Source: DAIPHL01 sp036771375 (GTDB lineage: Bacteria > Synergistota > Synergistia > Synergistales > Synergistaceae). Taken from it: 12,107 nt of DNA. Below, one piece after another: positions 1 through 5,820 of this stretch (within the stretch, counting starts at the first letter, position 1; every line of letters starts with the position of its first letter). Location: contig DAIPHL010000061.1 in assembly GCA_036771375.1 (NCBI GenBank), positions 1 to 12,107 of the forward strand, read 5' to 3'. The notes under the pieces are model-generated. The model worked only from the letters and a program-made list of their open reading frames with translations. It was not told where the DNA came from and did no database searches. Made by a program: the position numbers and the translations under genes.

Positions 1-249
1 GGTCGGCGTGATTCCCTGTGTGACGTCGTTGTTGCGCTCCAAATCCCGGGCGCGGGCACGGAGGAGAGAACGGTACGGAGCGTCCGTCTCCTCCGGCGTG
101 GCGTTTCTCGGCGGCAGCCAGCCGCCAAAACGGTCGCCCCGGCCGGCGTCGTAGTTGCGCAGCGCCTCCCGATAGACCGCGCGTTCGCAAGCAGCATACG
201 GAGAGAAGAACGCGATGAAACGATCTACAATATTCAACGTCCCGGCCAT
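1..249 (-). CDS. Phage portal protein, lambda gpB family, N-terminal part (runs off the left edge)
   Basis: The 83 codons visible encode the N-terminus of a lambda-family portal protein, which forms the dodecameric ring at the capsid vertex through which DNA is packaged. The reading begins ATG at 249, gives MAGTLNIVDRFIAFFSP, and then shows the family pattern: an N-terminal amphipathic helix, a YDAGRGDRFGGW stretch (the family's Y-x-A-A/G-x-x-x-R-x-x-x-W motif), and RARARDLERNNDVTQGI, which matches the R-x-R-D-L-x-R-N-N segment of these portals. The C-terminal majority lies outside the window. The start overlaps the end of the gpW-like gene by 16 bases. Gene order terL-gpW-portal is exactly that of lambda A-W-B, which supports the call. 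I saw no internal stop in this stretch. Confidence 0.9.
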   Translation of the reverse strand, partial: MAGTLNIVDRFIAFFSPYAACERAVYREALRNYDAGRGDRFGGWLPPRNATPEETDAPYRSLLRARARDLERNNDVTQGITPT

Positions 250-455
250 GACGTCAACACCTGTCCTCCGTCCGTGAGCGCCGCGATCGAGGCCTCAAGC
301 TTGTCCCGCTCCTTGAGCAGGCTCTCGTAGTTCACCTTGACCACGCTCCTGTGCGCGCCGCTGTAACTCTGTCCCCCGTTGCGAATTTTCCTGATCGCCC
401 GGTTGACGTCGTCGAGTTCTTCCTGTAGTTGTTCGAGCGTCATCGCATCACTCAT
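234..455 (-). CDS. gpW-like head-tail joining protein
   Basis: A 73-residue protein in the position of lambda gpW, the small protein that binds below the portal after packaging and prepares the head for tail attachment. It is mostly helical and charged. LEQLQEELDDVNRAIRKI is a heptad-like first helix, and a second helix follows near residues 43-60 (YESLLKERDKLEASIAAL) after a glycine/serine stretch (GGQSYSG). This length and helix-loop-helix layout are usual for gpW-like proteins of lambda-type prophages. The ATG at 455 lies 8 bases inside the end of terL, and a second ATG four codons on (443) would also be compatible. Its stop lies inside portal. The call rests mainly on size and position, since gpW sequences diverge strongly. 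Confidence 0.8.
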   Translation of the reverse strand: MSDAMTLEQLQEELDDVNRAIRKIRNGGQSYSGAHRSVVKVNYESLLKERDKLEASIAALTDGGQVLTSWPGR

Positions 456-2289
456 CCTCCTCGTCCCTCAAATACCTCACGCCGGCCCGCTCGGCTGCCG
501 CGATTCCGTAACATTCGGCGTCAAGCAAGTGGTTTGCCGCGTGTGAAGTAATCGGTTTCCAGATGTCCTTCGTTCTTCCTTTTTTATCCTGCTCTTTGAC
601 AAGTTGTTCGGAGCAGATTTGGTCTGCGTAGACACGCAACCAACCTTCCTCGTCTTCCGAGTTGAAAACACAGAACGAACCCGGTTCGTCCGTCTTCTTC
701 CGAAGACGTCCGGCGATGAAAGATTTATAGTAATGACCGTCAACGATGAACAGGCGCATATCTCCGAACCCGTCTTTATCCACTTTCGATTCGGTGAAAG
801 GAGCGCGCGCAAGGCGAGCGCTGGAGCCTTTGCACGGGAAGACGAACCCGGGACGCGTCGAGCAGTATTGATAGACTTCGTCGGTTCGATCTCCCGAATC
901 AATAAAGGCAAGGTTGATTTGCATCGGCTCCCGACCTTCCTGCGGATATTCGCGATCGAGCATTTCGTCAAGTTCCGACCATGTTTCGCAACGGCCGAAA
1001 TCAACAAGCCACGATGTAAGCCTCGACCCCCACGCACGAACCACCCACCAGAAATGATCCAGCTGGACGTCGATGCCGCAGGTGAGCAAGAGTGCTTTCA
1101 TCGGAACCGTGCCCCTGGCGTGGTTTGCCTGTCTTTCGAAAACGACGTCGCTGCGCAGTTTCATGGCTTCCTGTTCCCACGGCTCGCCAAGCCATCCGTT
1201 TACGAAGTTCATCAACATCGATTGATCGTCCTTGGATGCAAGAAACTTCTGGGCAACCTGGCCGAAGGTAATCCAGGGAGAATAAATCGACGAAAGGTTA
1301 AAGGCCACGTGCCTGGGCCTGGAAACTCCGGACACGGTTTCCTCCCACCCGTTACCGATCCGTGCGACCGCTCGCCATTCTCCCGAGGTTAACATCAGAA
1401 ATTTATCCATGTCGTAAATCTTCGAATGACATATCTCGCATTCATACCAGGACTCCGTCAAAACGCGGGCGTTGCGATCGCTTTTATAGGCGGGCTCGTT
1501 GAGTTCCTCCGGCCATTTAATTTGTCCCATCTTGAACGTCCACATGGCGCCGCAATGCGGACAGGGAACAAAGTACCTCTTGCGAATATCCGCCTCGACA
1601 AACGCTTTCCAAATATGCCCGGTGGAAACGGTTGGAGAACTGGCCTCCACTTCCTTGCGGTTGCGAAAGTTTTTCGTACGTTCGCCCGCGAGCTCCGTCG
1701 GTTTTCCCTCCTTTCCGGTGTAGAGCGGGAACTTGTCCGTCTCGTCGTAAAAAATATAACGCACAGGATGGGAGGCAAGTTTTGCCGGGCTGTTCGCGCC
1801 ACGTAACGCGATATACATGTCAAAAAATTGAATCTCCATAATCTCGGAAGTCCGCCCCGGATCCCATTTCCCGGATAGCGCATCCGAAAGCCGCACCATT
1901 GGGATGATACGGTTCTTGGCGATGCTTTTGGCGAGCTCGTCCGTCGGGTAGACGACGAACATCGTACCCGGATCCTGATCGATGACATATCCCATCATGT
2001 TAAGGATTGCCTCCGATTTTCCAAGCTGCGTACCGAAGCAGAGCGATATCTTTTCGATACGGCGATCCCTGAAGGCGTCCATCGGCTCGCGGAGGTATGG
2101 TGTCCTCCCTGTACGCCACGGACCAGGAAGAGGGGAAGTCTTTGAATCTAGAACTCGATTCTCGTCTGCCCATCTACTGACCGTAATATCCTTCGGCGGC
2201 TTCATCGCCCGTTTCATGATTTCGAGGAGCCACGGGGCGATCGGGCAAAATTCCCTCTCGACTGTACTGCGCAAGAATTTCTCCGACAA
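448..2289 (-). CDS. Terminase large subunit, GpA family (packaging ATPase and nuclease)
   Basis: Full-length (613 aa) GpA-type large terminase, the motor that cuts concatemers and pumps DNA into the prohead. Visible parts: an N-terminal PPKDITVSRWADENRVL (31-47) typical of GpA; Walker A GTQLGKSE (86-93); a hydrophobic Walker B ending in DE (Y178-E183, IFYDE); the coupling motif SSPTVSTG (217-224); a four-cysteine zinc site, CPHC (243-246) with CEIC (284-287); and a nuclease domain with candidate metal ligands D407 (GIDVQ), D474 (IDSGDRTD) and D590 (NHLLDAECY). The start is TTG with an AGGAGG nine bases upstream. That start puts 116 bases of overlap with terS. Start ATG 2217 (MKRAMKPP) would shorten the overlap, but it has no good SD and loses conserved-looking residues. 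Confidence 0.95.
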   Translation of the reverse strand: MSEKFLRSTVEREFCPIAPWLLEIMKRAMKPPKDITVSRWADENRVLDSKTSPLPGPWRTGRTPYLREPMDAFRDRRIEKISLCFGTQLGKSEAILNMMGYVIDQDPGTMFVVYPTDELAKSIAKNRIIPMVRLSDALSGKWDPGRTSEIMEIQFFDMYIALRGANSPAKLASHPVRYIFYDETDKFPLYTGKEGKPTELAGERTKNFRNRKEVEASSPTVSTGHIWKAFVEADIRKRYFVPCPHCGAMWTFKMGQIKWPEELNEPAYKSDRNARVLTESWYECEICHSKIYDMDKFLMLTSGEWRAVARIGNGWEETVSGVSRPRHVAFNLSSIYSPWITFGQVAQKFLASKDDQSMLMNFVNGWLGEPWEQEAMKLRSDVVFERQANHARGTVPMKALLLTCGIDVQLDHFWWVVRAWGSRLTSWLVDFGRCETWSELDEMLDREYPQEGREPMQINLAFIDSGDRTDEVYQYCSTRPGFVFPCKGSSARLARAPFTESKVDKDGFGDMRLFIVDGHYYKSFIAGRLRKKTDEPGSFCVFNSEDEEGWLRVYADQICSEQLVKEQDKKGRTKDIWKPITSHAANHLLDAECYGIAAAERAGVRYLRDEEDE

Positions 2290-2749
2290 GCGTATTTACC
2301 TCCTCTTCCACATAGAGACTAATCTCAGGATCCGTGAAACGAAACGCGACTCTCCTGGGCATCTCCAACAGAGCCGCTTTAATCTCTATAAAACGAGCGT
2401 ACAGTTGGCGTTCGATATCGGAACGTTTTAAAAGCTTCCCTCGCTCCACCTCCACCTCCATGTGACGCAAAACGGCCTTGGCCTCGCATTCGTCTGCCTG
2501 CGCGCGCAACAAACGTGTTTTTGGACTTTCTTTCATTGCCTCGACCTGCCCGGCGGCCTTTTCTCGTAAATATTTGACGTATGCTTTTACGGTATCGATG
2601 AGATCAAACCGTCCCTGCCTCAACCGCGGGATGATACCATTACGGGCGAGTGTCTGGACGCTTCTTTCCGTCATGCCGAACAGATCGGCTATTTCTCCTG
2701 TGCTGCAACAGTGAACTAATTCTCGCACGGGTTTATTTTTTTCGCTCAA
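2174..2749 (-). CDS. Terminase small subunit, Nu1-like (DNA-recognition subunit)
   Basis: A 191-aa protein with the architecture of the lambda Nu1 family, which binds cos and positions the large subunit. Residues 16-62 form a MerR-like winged helix: STGEIADLFGMTERSVQTLAR is the helix-turn-helix, GIIPRLRQGRFDLIDTVKAY the wing and following helix. Residues 63-160 are a long charged helical segment (SPKTRLLRAQADECEAKA, the typical Nu1 dimerisation region), and the C-terminal tail overlaps terL, its partner. The start is TTG at 2749, with GGGGTG seven bases upstream; no ATG exists before codon 26. It is the first gene after a 339-bp non-coding stretch, as nu1 is in lambda after cos. Confidence in the family is high, in the exact start moderate. 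Confidence 0.88.
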   Translation of the reverse strand: MSEKNKPVRELVHCCSTGEIADLFGMTERSVQTLARNGIIPRLRQGRFDLIDTVKAYVKYLREKAAGQVEAMKESPKTRLLRAQADECEAKAVLRHMEVEVERGKLLKRSDIERQLYARFIEIKAALLEMPRRVAFRFTDPEISLYVEEEVNTLVGEILAQYSREGILPDRPVAPRNHETGDEAAEGYYGQ

Positions 2750-2940
2750 ATGAGCTCACCCCTAAAAAAGAAACCGAAATGACCTAAAAATGAATTTCGC
2801 TTACATTCTCCTCGCGCGTCTTTTGCCCCGCATATACCCACCCCCGAGGAAGGACCCGCGACGCTCGACTCGAGTCTCGCGATCGCGCATTACGACCGGA
2901 AAAGTCACAACTCCGGGTGCACCCTCGCGCGCCTCTCTTG

Positions 2941-2970
2941 AACGAGACATAACTAGTATTGTGTCTCGTT
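2941..2970. repeat. 30-bp interrupted inverted repeat, 9-bp perfect arms
   Basis: Arms AACGAGACA (2941-2949) and TGTCTCGTT (2962-2970) are perfect reverse complements and extend one further pair outward (G2940-C2971). The 12-bp centre contains the palindrome ACTAGT (2952-2957). No T-run follows on either strand, so it does not look like a terminator. It is better read as a protein-binding site, for example part of cos or an operator. Confidence 0.7.
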
Positions 2971-3036
2971 CGCAGAGGCGGGGAAAATATGGGTGCAAAG
3001 CGGATTCTCTTTTTCCGCTCGATCTTGAAAAAGCAG

Positions 3037-3045
3037 TTATCCACA
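3037..3045 (+). promoter_or_regulatory. Consensus DnaA box
   Basis: TTATCCACA matches the strict bacterial DnaA box (TTATNCACA) exactly. I saw only this one copy in the intergenic stretch, so it is not by itself an origin. It could be a chance match or a single regulatory site. Confidence 0.4.
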
Positions 3046-3088
3046 AAATATCTGCAATGCGCGGGAAAATATTGACCTATCTTGACAT

Positions 3089-3724
3089 TCACTTCGTTTT
3101 CCGTCTTCGTTTTGTGGAGGCCGGCATCCCGTAGCTCATTTTCTTGTAGAGGTCGTCGCGATGTTCGTCGGGAATACAGGCATACCTGTGTGTCGTGTCG
3201 ACCGAGGCGTGCCCGAACTCCTTTTGGATGACGTCGACGCGGTGTCCGTCACGCCATGCCTGATACGCCCACGTCTTACGCAGGCTGTGCGTGCCGATCG
3301 GGCCTTTGATGCCCATGTCATTCGCCGCCTTGGATATGACAGTCCATAGGCGTTGGCGCGATAGCGGCTTGCATTCGCCTTCCTCATTCCTGTTGCGGGA
3401 GAGAACGAGCGGCAACTCCTGATTCAACGGTTTGGGGAAGCGCTTGATGTGTTCGTATAGAATATCCTTCATTTCGTCGGTGATCAGGATGTGGCGCTCG
3501 TGCCCGGTTTTGATCTCGACGACCATCAGCCGGTCTATGATCTGCACGCGCTTGCCTTCGCCCGCGACAACGTCGCCGACCTGCAGGGCGAGGATGTCGG
3601 AGCAGCGAAGCCCCCAGTGAATGCCGATGATCGCCGCGATGTAATAATTGGGGTTCCATTCCTTGAGACGTCGCAGAAAACGGTATATCTCCGGCTTGGT
3701 TCGGATCGGAACGGTCTTCTTCAT
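3089..3724 (-). CDS. Short tyrosine recombinase (catalytic domain only)
   Basis: A 211-aa phage-integrase-family protein that breaks and rejoins DNA through a 3'-phosphotyrosine. Every catalytic residue is present: R40 (GLRCSD), K72 (IKTGHERHIL, the beta-hairpin lysine), H146 and R149 (THSLRK), H172 (FGHASVDTT) and nucleophile Y181 (HRYACIP). Lambda-type integrases of 330-400 aa also have arm-binding and core-binding domains. Here only about 25 residues precede the catalytic fold, so both are missing. The chosen start is ATG 3724, whose ATGA overlaps the stop of the 72-aa gene upstream. An open frame continues to 3820, but that extension is the shadow of the upstream gene. The C-terminus is strongly basic (STKRRRKTK). 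It may be a resolvase or helper rather than the phage's main integrase. Confidence 0.9.
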   Translation of the reverse strand: MKKTVPIRTKPEIYRFLRRLKEWNPNYYIAAIIGIHWGLRCSDILALQVGDVVAGEGKRVQIIDRLMVVEIKTGHERHILITDEMKDILYEHIKRFPKPLNQELPLVLSRNRNEEGECKPLSRQRLWTVISKAANDMGIKGPIGTHSLRKTWAYQAWRDGHRVDVIQKEFGHASVDTTHRYACIPDEHRDDLYKKMSYGMPASTKRRRKTK

Positions 3725-3939
3725 ATTGCGCCGATCTCGCATGCCTCGATCATCCGATCGACGGGCCATCCTCGTTTCGCTCTGCGCTTGCACCAGCGGC
3801 GCATCATGCCGGCGTCGCACTCCGGCACGCGGGCGATGACGCGGGCCGCGAAGGGGATGGGAGAGTATGAGGCAGCCGATTGTCCGATCCGGACGCGGTT
3901 TCGTTCCTGAATACCCCAGATGACGACGTCTCTGTTCAT
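3721..3939 (-). CDS. Small basic protein of unknown function, coupled to the recombinase
   Basis: A 72-aa protein (MNRDVVIWGIQERNRVRIGQ at its start) that I do not recognise. It has a basic central segment (MMRRWCKRRAKRGW) that could contact nucleic acid. The start at 3939 is set by a strong SD (GGGAGGTG about six bases upstream); an in-frame ATG at 3990 lies upstream of that SD and is less likely. Its stop overlaps the recombinase ATG (ATGA), so the two are probably translated together. It could be an accessory or directionality factor, but only the coupling suggests this. Confidence 0.65.
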   Translation of the reverse strand: MNRDVVIWGIQERNRVRIGQSAASYSPIPFAARVIARVPECDAGMMRRWCKRRAKRGWPVDRMIEACEIGAI

Positions 3940-4005
3940 GACTCCACCTCCCGTCGAACGTTTCAGAGATCCTGTCGTATTTTTTCCCATACCTTAATTT
4001 TGCAC

Positions 4006-4034
4006 TTGATACCGATTTTAATCGGTGTTATGAT
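4006..4034 (+). promoter_or_regulatory. hicAB promoter with HicB operator palindrome in the spacer
   Basis: TTGATA (4006-4011) and TATGAT (4029-4034) are separated by exactly 17 bp, with TG in the extended -10 position (4026-4027), so this is a strong sigma70-type promoter. The spacer is occupied by a perfect palindrome, ACCGATT-TT-AATCGGT (4011-4026). HicB antitoxins with an RHH domain are known to bind palindromes at their own promoter, and a protein here would block RNA polymerase directly. Transcription would start near 4041, about 12 bases before hicA. Confidence 0.8.
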
Positions 4035-4052
4035 CTTTGTGCCGGGGGGGTG

Positions 4053-4244
4053 ATGAATATTCCAAGTTCGGGAGAAATCATAAAAAAACTGATCAAAAAT
4101 GGATGGGAGCTCGATAGAATCAATGGAAGCCATCACATTTTCTGGCACCCCCAAAAGTCCGGCACCGTAACAGTGCCACACCCCAGAAAAGACCTGCCCG
4201 CCGGAACGGTGGCCGGCATTAAAAGACAGGCGGGGCTTAAATAA
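4053..4244 (+). CDS. hicA: HicA toxin (mRNA interferase, YcfA/HicA family)
   Basis: A 63-aa HicA-type toxin, a small double-stranded-RNA-binding-like fold that cleaves mRNA and stops translation unless bound by HicB. Diagnostic features are the N-terminal SGEIIKKLIKNGWELDR helix, the catalytic-histidine motif GSHHIFWHP (H27/H28), and VPHPRKDLPAGTVAGIKRQAG at the end, all as in the family; the length is typical. The first gene of the pair, toxin before antitoxin, is the usual order. The start chosen is ATG 4053. A GTG directly before it (4050) overlaps the G-run (4044-4050) that probably serves as SD. A 10-bp hairpin spans the stop codon. The pair lies on the opposite strand to nearly all other genes and has its own promoter, so it is probably cargo that works independently of the phage cycle. 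Confidence 0.92.
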   Translation: MNIPSSGEIIKKLIKNGWELDRINGSHHIFWHPQKSGTVTVPHPRKDLPAGTVAGIKRQAGLK

Positions 4245-4252
4245 GCCCCGCC
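4229..4252 (+). promoter_or_regulatory. Perfect intercistronic hairpin spanning the hicA stop codon
   Basis: GGCGGGGCTT and AAGCCCCGCC are perfect complements (10 bp, 7 G/C) around an AAAT loop. The stem covers the last hicA codons and its TAA. It ends three bases before the hicB SD (AGGAGGAGG, 4256-4264). There is no U-run, so it is not a standard terminator. It may tune toxin-to-antitoxin ratio through translation or mRNA decay. Confidence 0.75.
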
Positions 4253-4271
4253 CTCAGGAGGAGGAATACGG

Positions 4272-4682
4272 ATGCAGCGAAAAAAAATGGACCGGTGCGT
4301 GTATCCCGCGATCTTTTACAAGGACGGCAAATACATTGGGGTAAGGTTCCCGGACCTTCCCGGTTGCATAACATTCGGAGACGACGAACAAAACGCCATG
4401 GATATGGCAAAAGAAGCCCTGGGGGGTTACCTGCTGACGCAGGAAGACCACGCCATTTCAATCCCGAAGCCGACGCCTTTCGAAGAAATAAAGATCCAAG
4501 CGGGCGAGATTGTCGCCTGGGTTGAAGTTTACCCCTCGTTGCTTCGAGAAGAGGAGCGCAACAAGGTAGTAAAGAAAACCGTGACCCTGCCGAACTGGCT
4601 CAACTCCAAAGCCCAGGAGGCCAAAGTCAACTTTTCAAGCGTTCTACAGGAAGCACTGAAACAACGCTTGGGTTTGCCGTAA
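4272..4682 (+). CDS. hicB: HicB antitoxin with RHH DNA-binding domain
   Basis: A 136-aa antitoxin that binds and masks HicA and represses the operon. Residues 9-65 are the partial RNase-H-like HicB fold: YPAIFYKDGKYIGVRFPDLPG is the classic first hairpin and GCITFGDD, then the AMDMAKEALGGYL helix, follow. Residues 100-134 form a ribbon-helix-helix domain (VKKTVTLPNWLNSKAQEAK, then SSVLQEALKQRLG). This RHH version is the one expected to bind the palindrome at 4011-4026. Start ATG 4272 follows a very strong SD (AGGAGGAGG, about 7 bases away), much stronger than that of hicA, which fits the need for more antitoxin than toxin. It lies 27 bases after hicA with the hairpin between. No rho-independent terminator is evident immediately downstream. 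Confidence 0.92.
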   Translation: MQRKKMDRCVYPAIFYKDGKYIGVRFPDLPGCITFGDDEQNAMDMAKEALGGYLLTQEDHAISIPKPTPFEEIKIQAGEIVAWVEVYPSLLREEERNKVVKKTVTLPNWLNSKAQEAKVNFSSVLQEALKQRLGLP

Positions 4683-4719
4683 GGCGTTTTCACACAAAAA
4701 CGGCCTCGCGTTCCTGTGG

Positions 4720-4808
4720 CCACTTGTCATTTTCTCGATAAAACAACCTGAGGCTTTCCGTTTTTGAATGAAAGTAAACTGTCATTTCACAAGGAAAATG
4801 ACAAGTGG
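4720..4808. repeat. 15-bp perfect inverted repeat with an alternative inner hairpin
   Basis: CCACTTGTCATTTTC (4720-4734) recurs as its perfect reverse complement at 4794-4808, 59 bases apart. A third, partial copy in direct orientation (TGTCATTT, 4780-4787) can pair instead with AAATGACA (4796-4803), giving an 8-bp stem with an 8-base loop. The two pairings exclude each other. The region 4683-4960 otherwise holds only the terminator below and a small GATATG/CATATC repeat (4898-4916); I see no gene in it. Confidence 0.75.
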
Positions 4809-4845
4809 GAGGATATTGGCAGTCTCGAGAGGAGCCCAGCTCCGG

Positions 4846-4877
4846 AAACAAAAATGCCCCCCGCTTTCGCGGAGGCC
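4846..4877 (-). terminator. Rho-independent terminator of the leftward early operon
   Basis: On the - strand CCTCCGC-GAAA-GCGGGGG forms a 7-bp stem (one G-U pair) closed by a stable GAAA tetraloop and followed by GCATTTTTGTTT. It lies about 85 bases past the stop of the last gene of the replication operon and before the convergent hicAB pair. In the + direction the U-tract is poor, so it probably acts on leftward transcripts. Confidence 0.8.
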
Positions 4878-4960
4878 ATTTCGAGACGATCTTCAACGAT
4901 ATGATTGTAGCATATCTTGCGGTCATAGTGCGGCCCTTAGTAAAGCCGTCAGTAAGGCCC

Positions 4961-5491
4961 CTAGCGGGGACCGGCGGAAAACGCCTCATCGCAAGACAGG
5001 TCGAAGTTGTACATGGCCATCGCCTTCGTCGCGATCACGCGAAGCAGTCCGCGAAAGCGACGGCGGGCCGTGCGAAGCGTAACGCCGTGTTTCCCTCCCG
5101 CGCCGAAGAATTTCTTTCCGTATCCGCCCGCCCCGTCTCGGATCGTGCCGCCGGGACTGATGAACGCCACGTAATCCGTGATCTCGCGCCAGAGGTCGGG
5201 TCCCATGACGTTTCGGTACTCCTCGGCGGCGATCCGGATATTGACCCAGCCTCCTACGCCCTCGATGATCCATGACACGGTGTCGATCATACAGACGTCG
5301 AGTTCCAGCGCGTTCTTTTTGCGCCAGCCCATGATGCGGGCGCCGAGGTCGTCGGTCGTCCTGATCGACCGGACGATGTCGCGGATCTCGTCTTCGGATG
5401 GCGCATGACCGGCGAGGATACTCATCCCCGCCGGATGAAACCTGATCAGCAGCTCCAGCACGGCGACGACTTGCGACACGGACGGTTTCAC
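4961..5491 (-). CDS. Unknown 176-aa protein, last gene of the early operon
   Basis: I do not recognise this protein. It starts at GTG 5491, which overlaps the ssb stop (GTGA) and follows a strong SD (GGGAGGG), so it is translationally coupled. It begins MKPSVSQVVAVLELLIRFHP, has a helical central part (IVRSIRTTDDLGARIMGWRK, VCMIDTVSWIIEGVGGW), a glycine-rich loop (GTIRDGAGGYGKKFFGAGGK, about residues 119-138) and a basic helix near the end (HGVTLRTARRRFRGLLRVIA). No membrane segment is evident. Basic helix plus last position before the late genes could suit a late-gene activator or antiterminator, the role of lambda Q, but no motif proves it. The reading in this frame is preferred over overlapping frames because of the coupled start and balanced composition. 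Confidence 0.75.
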   Translation of the reverse strand: MKPSVSQVVAVLELLIRFHPAGMSILAGHAPSEDEIRDIVRSIRTTDDLGARIMGWRKKNALELDVCMIDTVSWIIEGVGGWVNIRIAAEEYRNVMGPDLWREITDYVAFISPGGTIRDGAGGYGKKFFGAGGKHGVTLRTARRRFRGLLRVIATKAMAMYNFDLSCDEAFSAGPR

Positions 5492-5820
5492 CGCTTTTCC
5501 CTCCCGACCGCGGACGCACGGTGGGCCTGGACGGCGCATGCGGTGACCGGGCCGTCCGCTCCCCGGAAGACGAAACTTTTTATCTTCCCTTCGACCTCAA
5601 CCGACGAGCCTTTCTCGAGATATCCCGCCGCGCTCTCCGCTGCCTTGTCGTACAGAACAACGGGGATCGTCATGGGGACCGGTTTCCATCTCCCGTCCTC
5701 CTGCCGGACGAAATCGGAGACGACGACGTCCAGGCGGGTCTTCGGACGGTACGAATCCACGTAACCGAGAATCGGGTCACGTGCCAGAACGCCGGTCAGA
5801 ATCACGGTGTTGACGCTCAT
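5488..5820 (-). CDS. ssb: Single-stranded DNA-binding protein (short, no acidic tail)
   Basis: A 110-aa OB-fold protein that coats single-stranded DNA at the phage replication fork. It shows the SSB pattern: NTVILTGVLARDPIL (4-18), a variable loop, RLDVVVSDFVRQEDG, VPMTIPVVLYDKAAESAAGYLEKGSSVEVEGKI (the YDK-AE-YL-KGS-V-VEG signature, 48-80). Bacterial SSB is usually 150-180 aa and ends in an acidic peptide that recruits partners; here the protein ends soon after the OB fold in a basic VGREKR, so that tail is missing. The start ATG 5820 overlaps the stop of the helicase-loader gene (ATGA) and has GGAGGAGG upstream. Longer in-frame readings to 6183 are shadows of the loader gene. Confidence 0.85.
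   Translation of the reverse strand: MSVNTVILTGVLARDPILGYVDSYRPKTRLDVVVSDFVRQEDGRWKPVPMTIPVVLYDKAAESAAGYLEKGSSVEVEGKIKSFVFRGADGPVTACAVQAHRASAVGREKR

Larger units (their letters stand above)
2750..3088. other. Non-coding, palindrome-rich stretch between recombinase and terS; candidate cos region
   Basis: No convincing gene lies here: open frames on both strands are arginine-rich, lack SD sites and resemble nothing known. The stretch contains perfect 10-bp palindromes GACTCGAGTC (2867-2876), CGCGATCGCG (2878-2887) and GGGTGCACCC (2915-2924), a 30-bp interrupted inverted repeat (2941-2970) and a consensus DnaA box (3037-3045). In lambda-type phages with a Nu1/GpA terminase the packaging site cos lies directly upstream of nu1, so this is where cos should be. 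Assignment is by position and symmetry only; the cut site cannot be read from the sequence. No good sigma70 promoter for terS is visible, so the late transcript may start further upstream. Confidence 0.45.

Noticed and set aside
604..1392. Long + strand open frame (262 aa) opposite terL
   Set aside because: It is the antisense shadow of the terminase gene, whose Walker, zinc and nuclease motifs are all intact. It has no SD and resembles no known family.
2790..3134. + strand frame of 114 aa in the intergenic stretch before terS
   Set aside because: No SD before the ATG, arginine- and serine-rich composition of a random GC-rich frame, and it runs into the end of the recombinase gene antisense.
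3725..3820. N-terminal extension of the recombinase to 3820
   Set aside because: The extension is the other-frame shadow of the 72-aa gene. The ATG at 3724 overlaps that gene's stop in the usual ATGA manner.
4768..5275. + strand frames of 104 and 156 aa after hicB
   Set aside because: They cross the leftward terminator and run antisense to the 176-aa gene, with no SD or recognisable domain.
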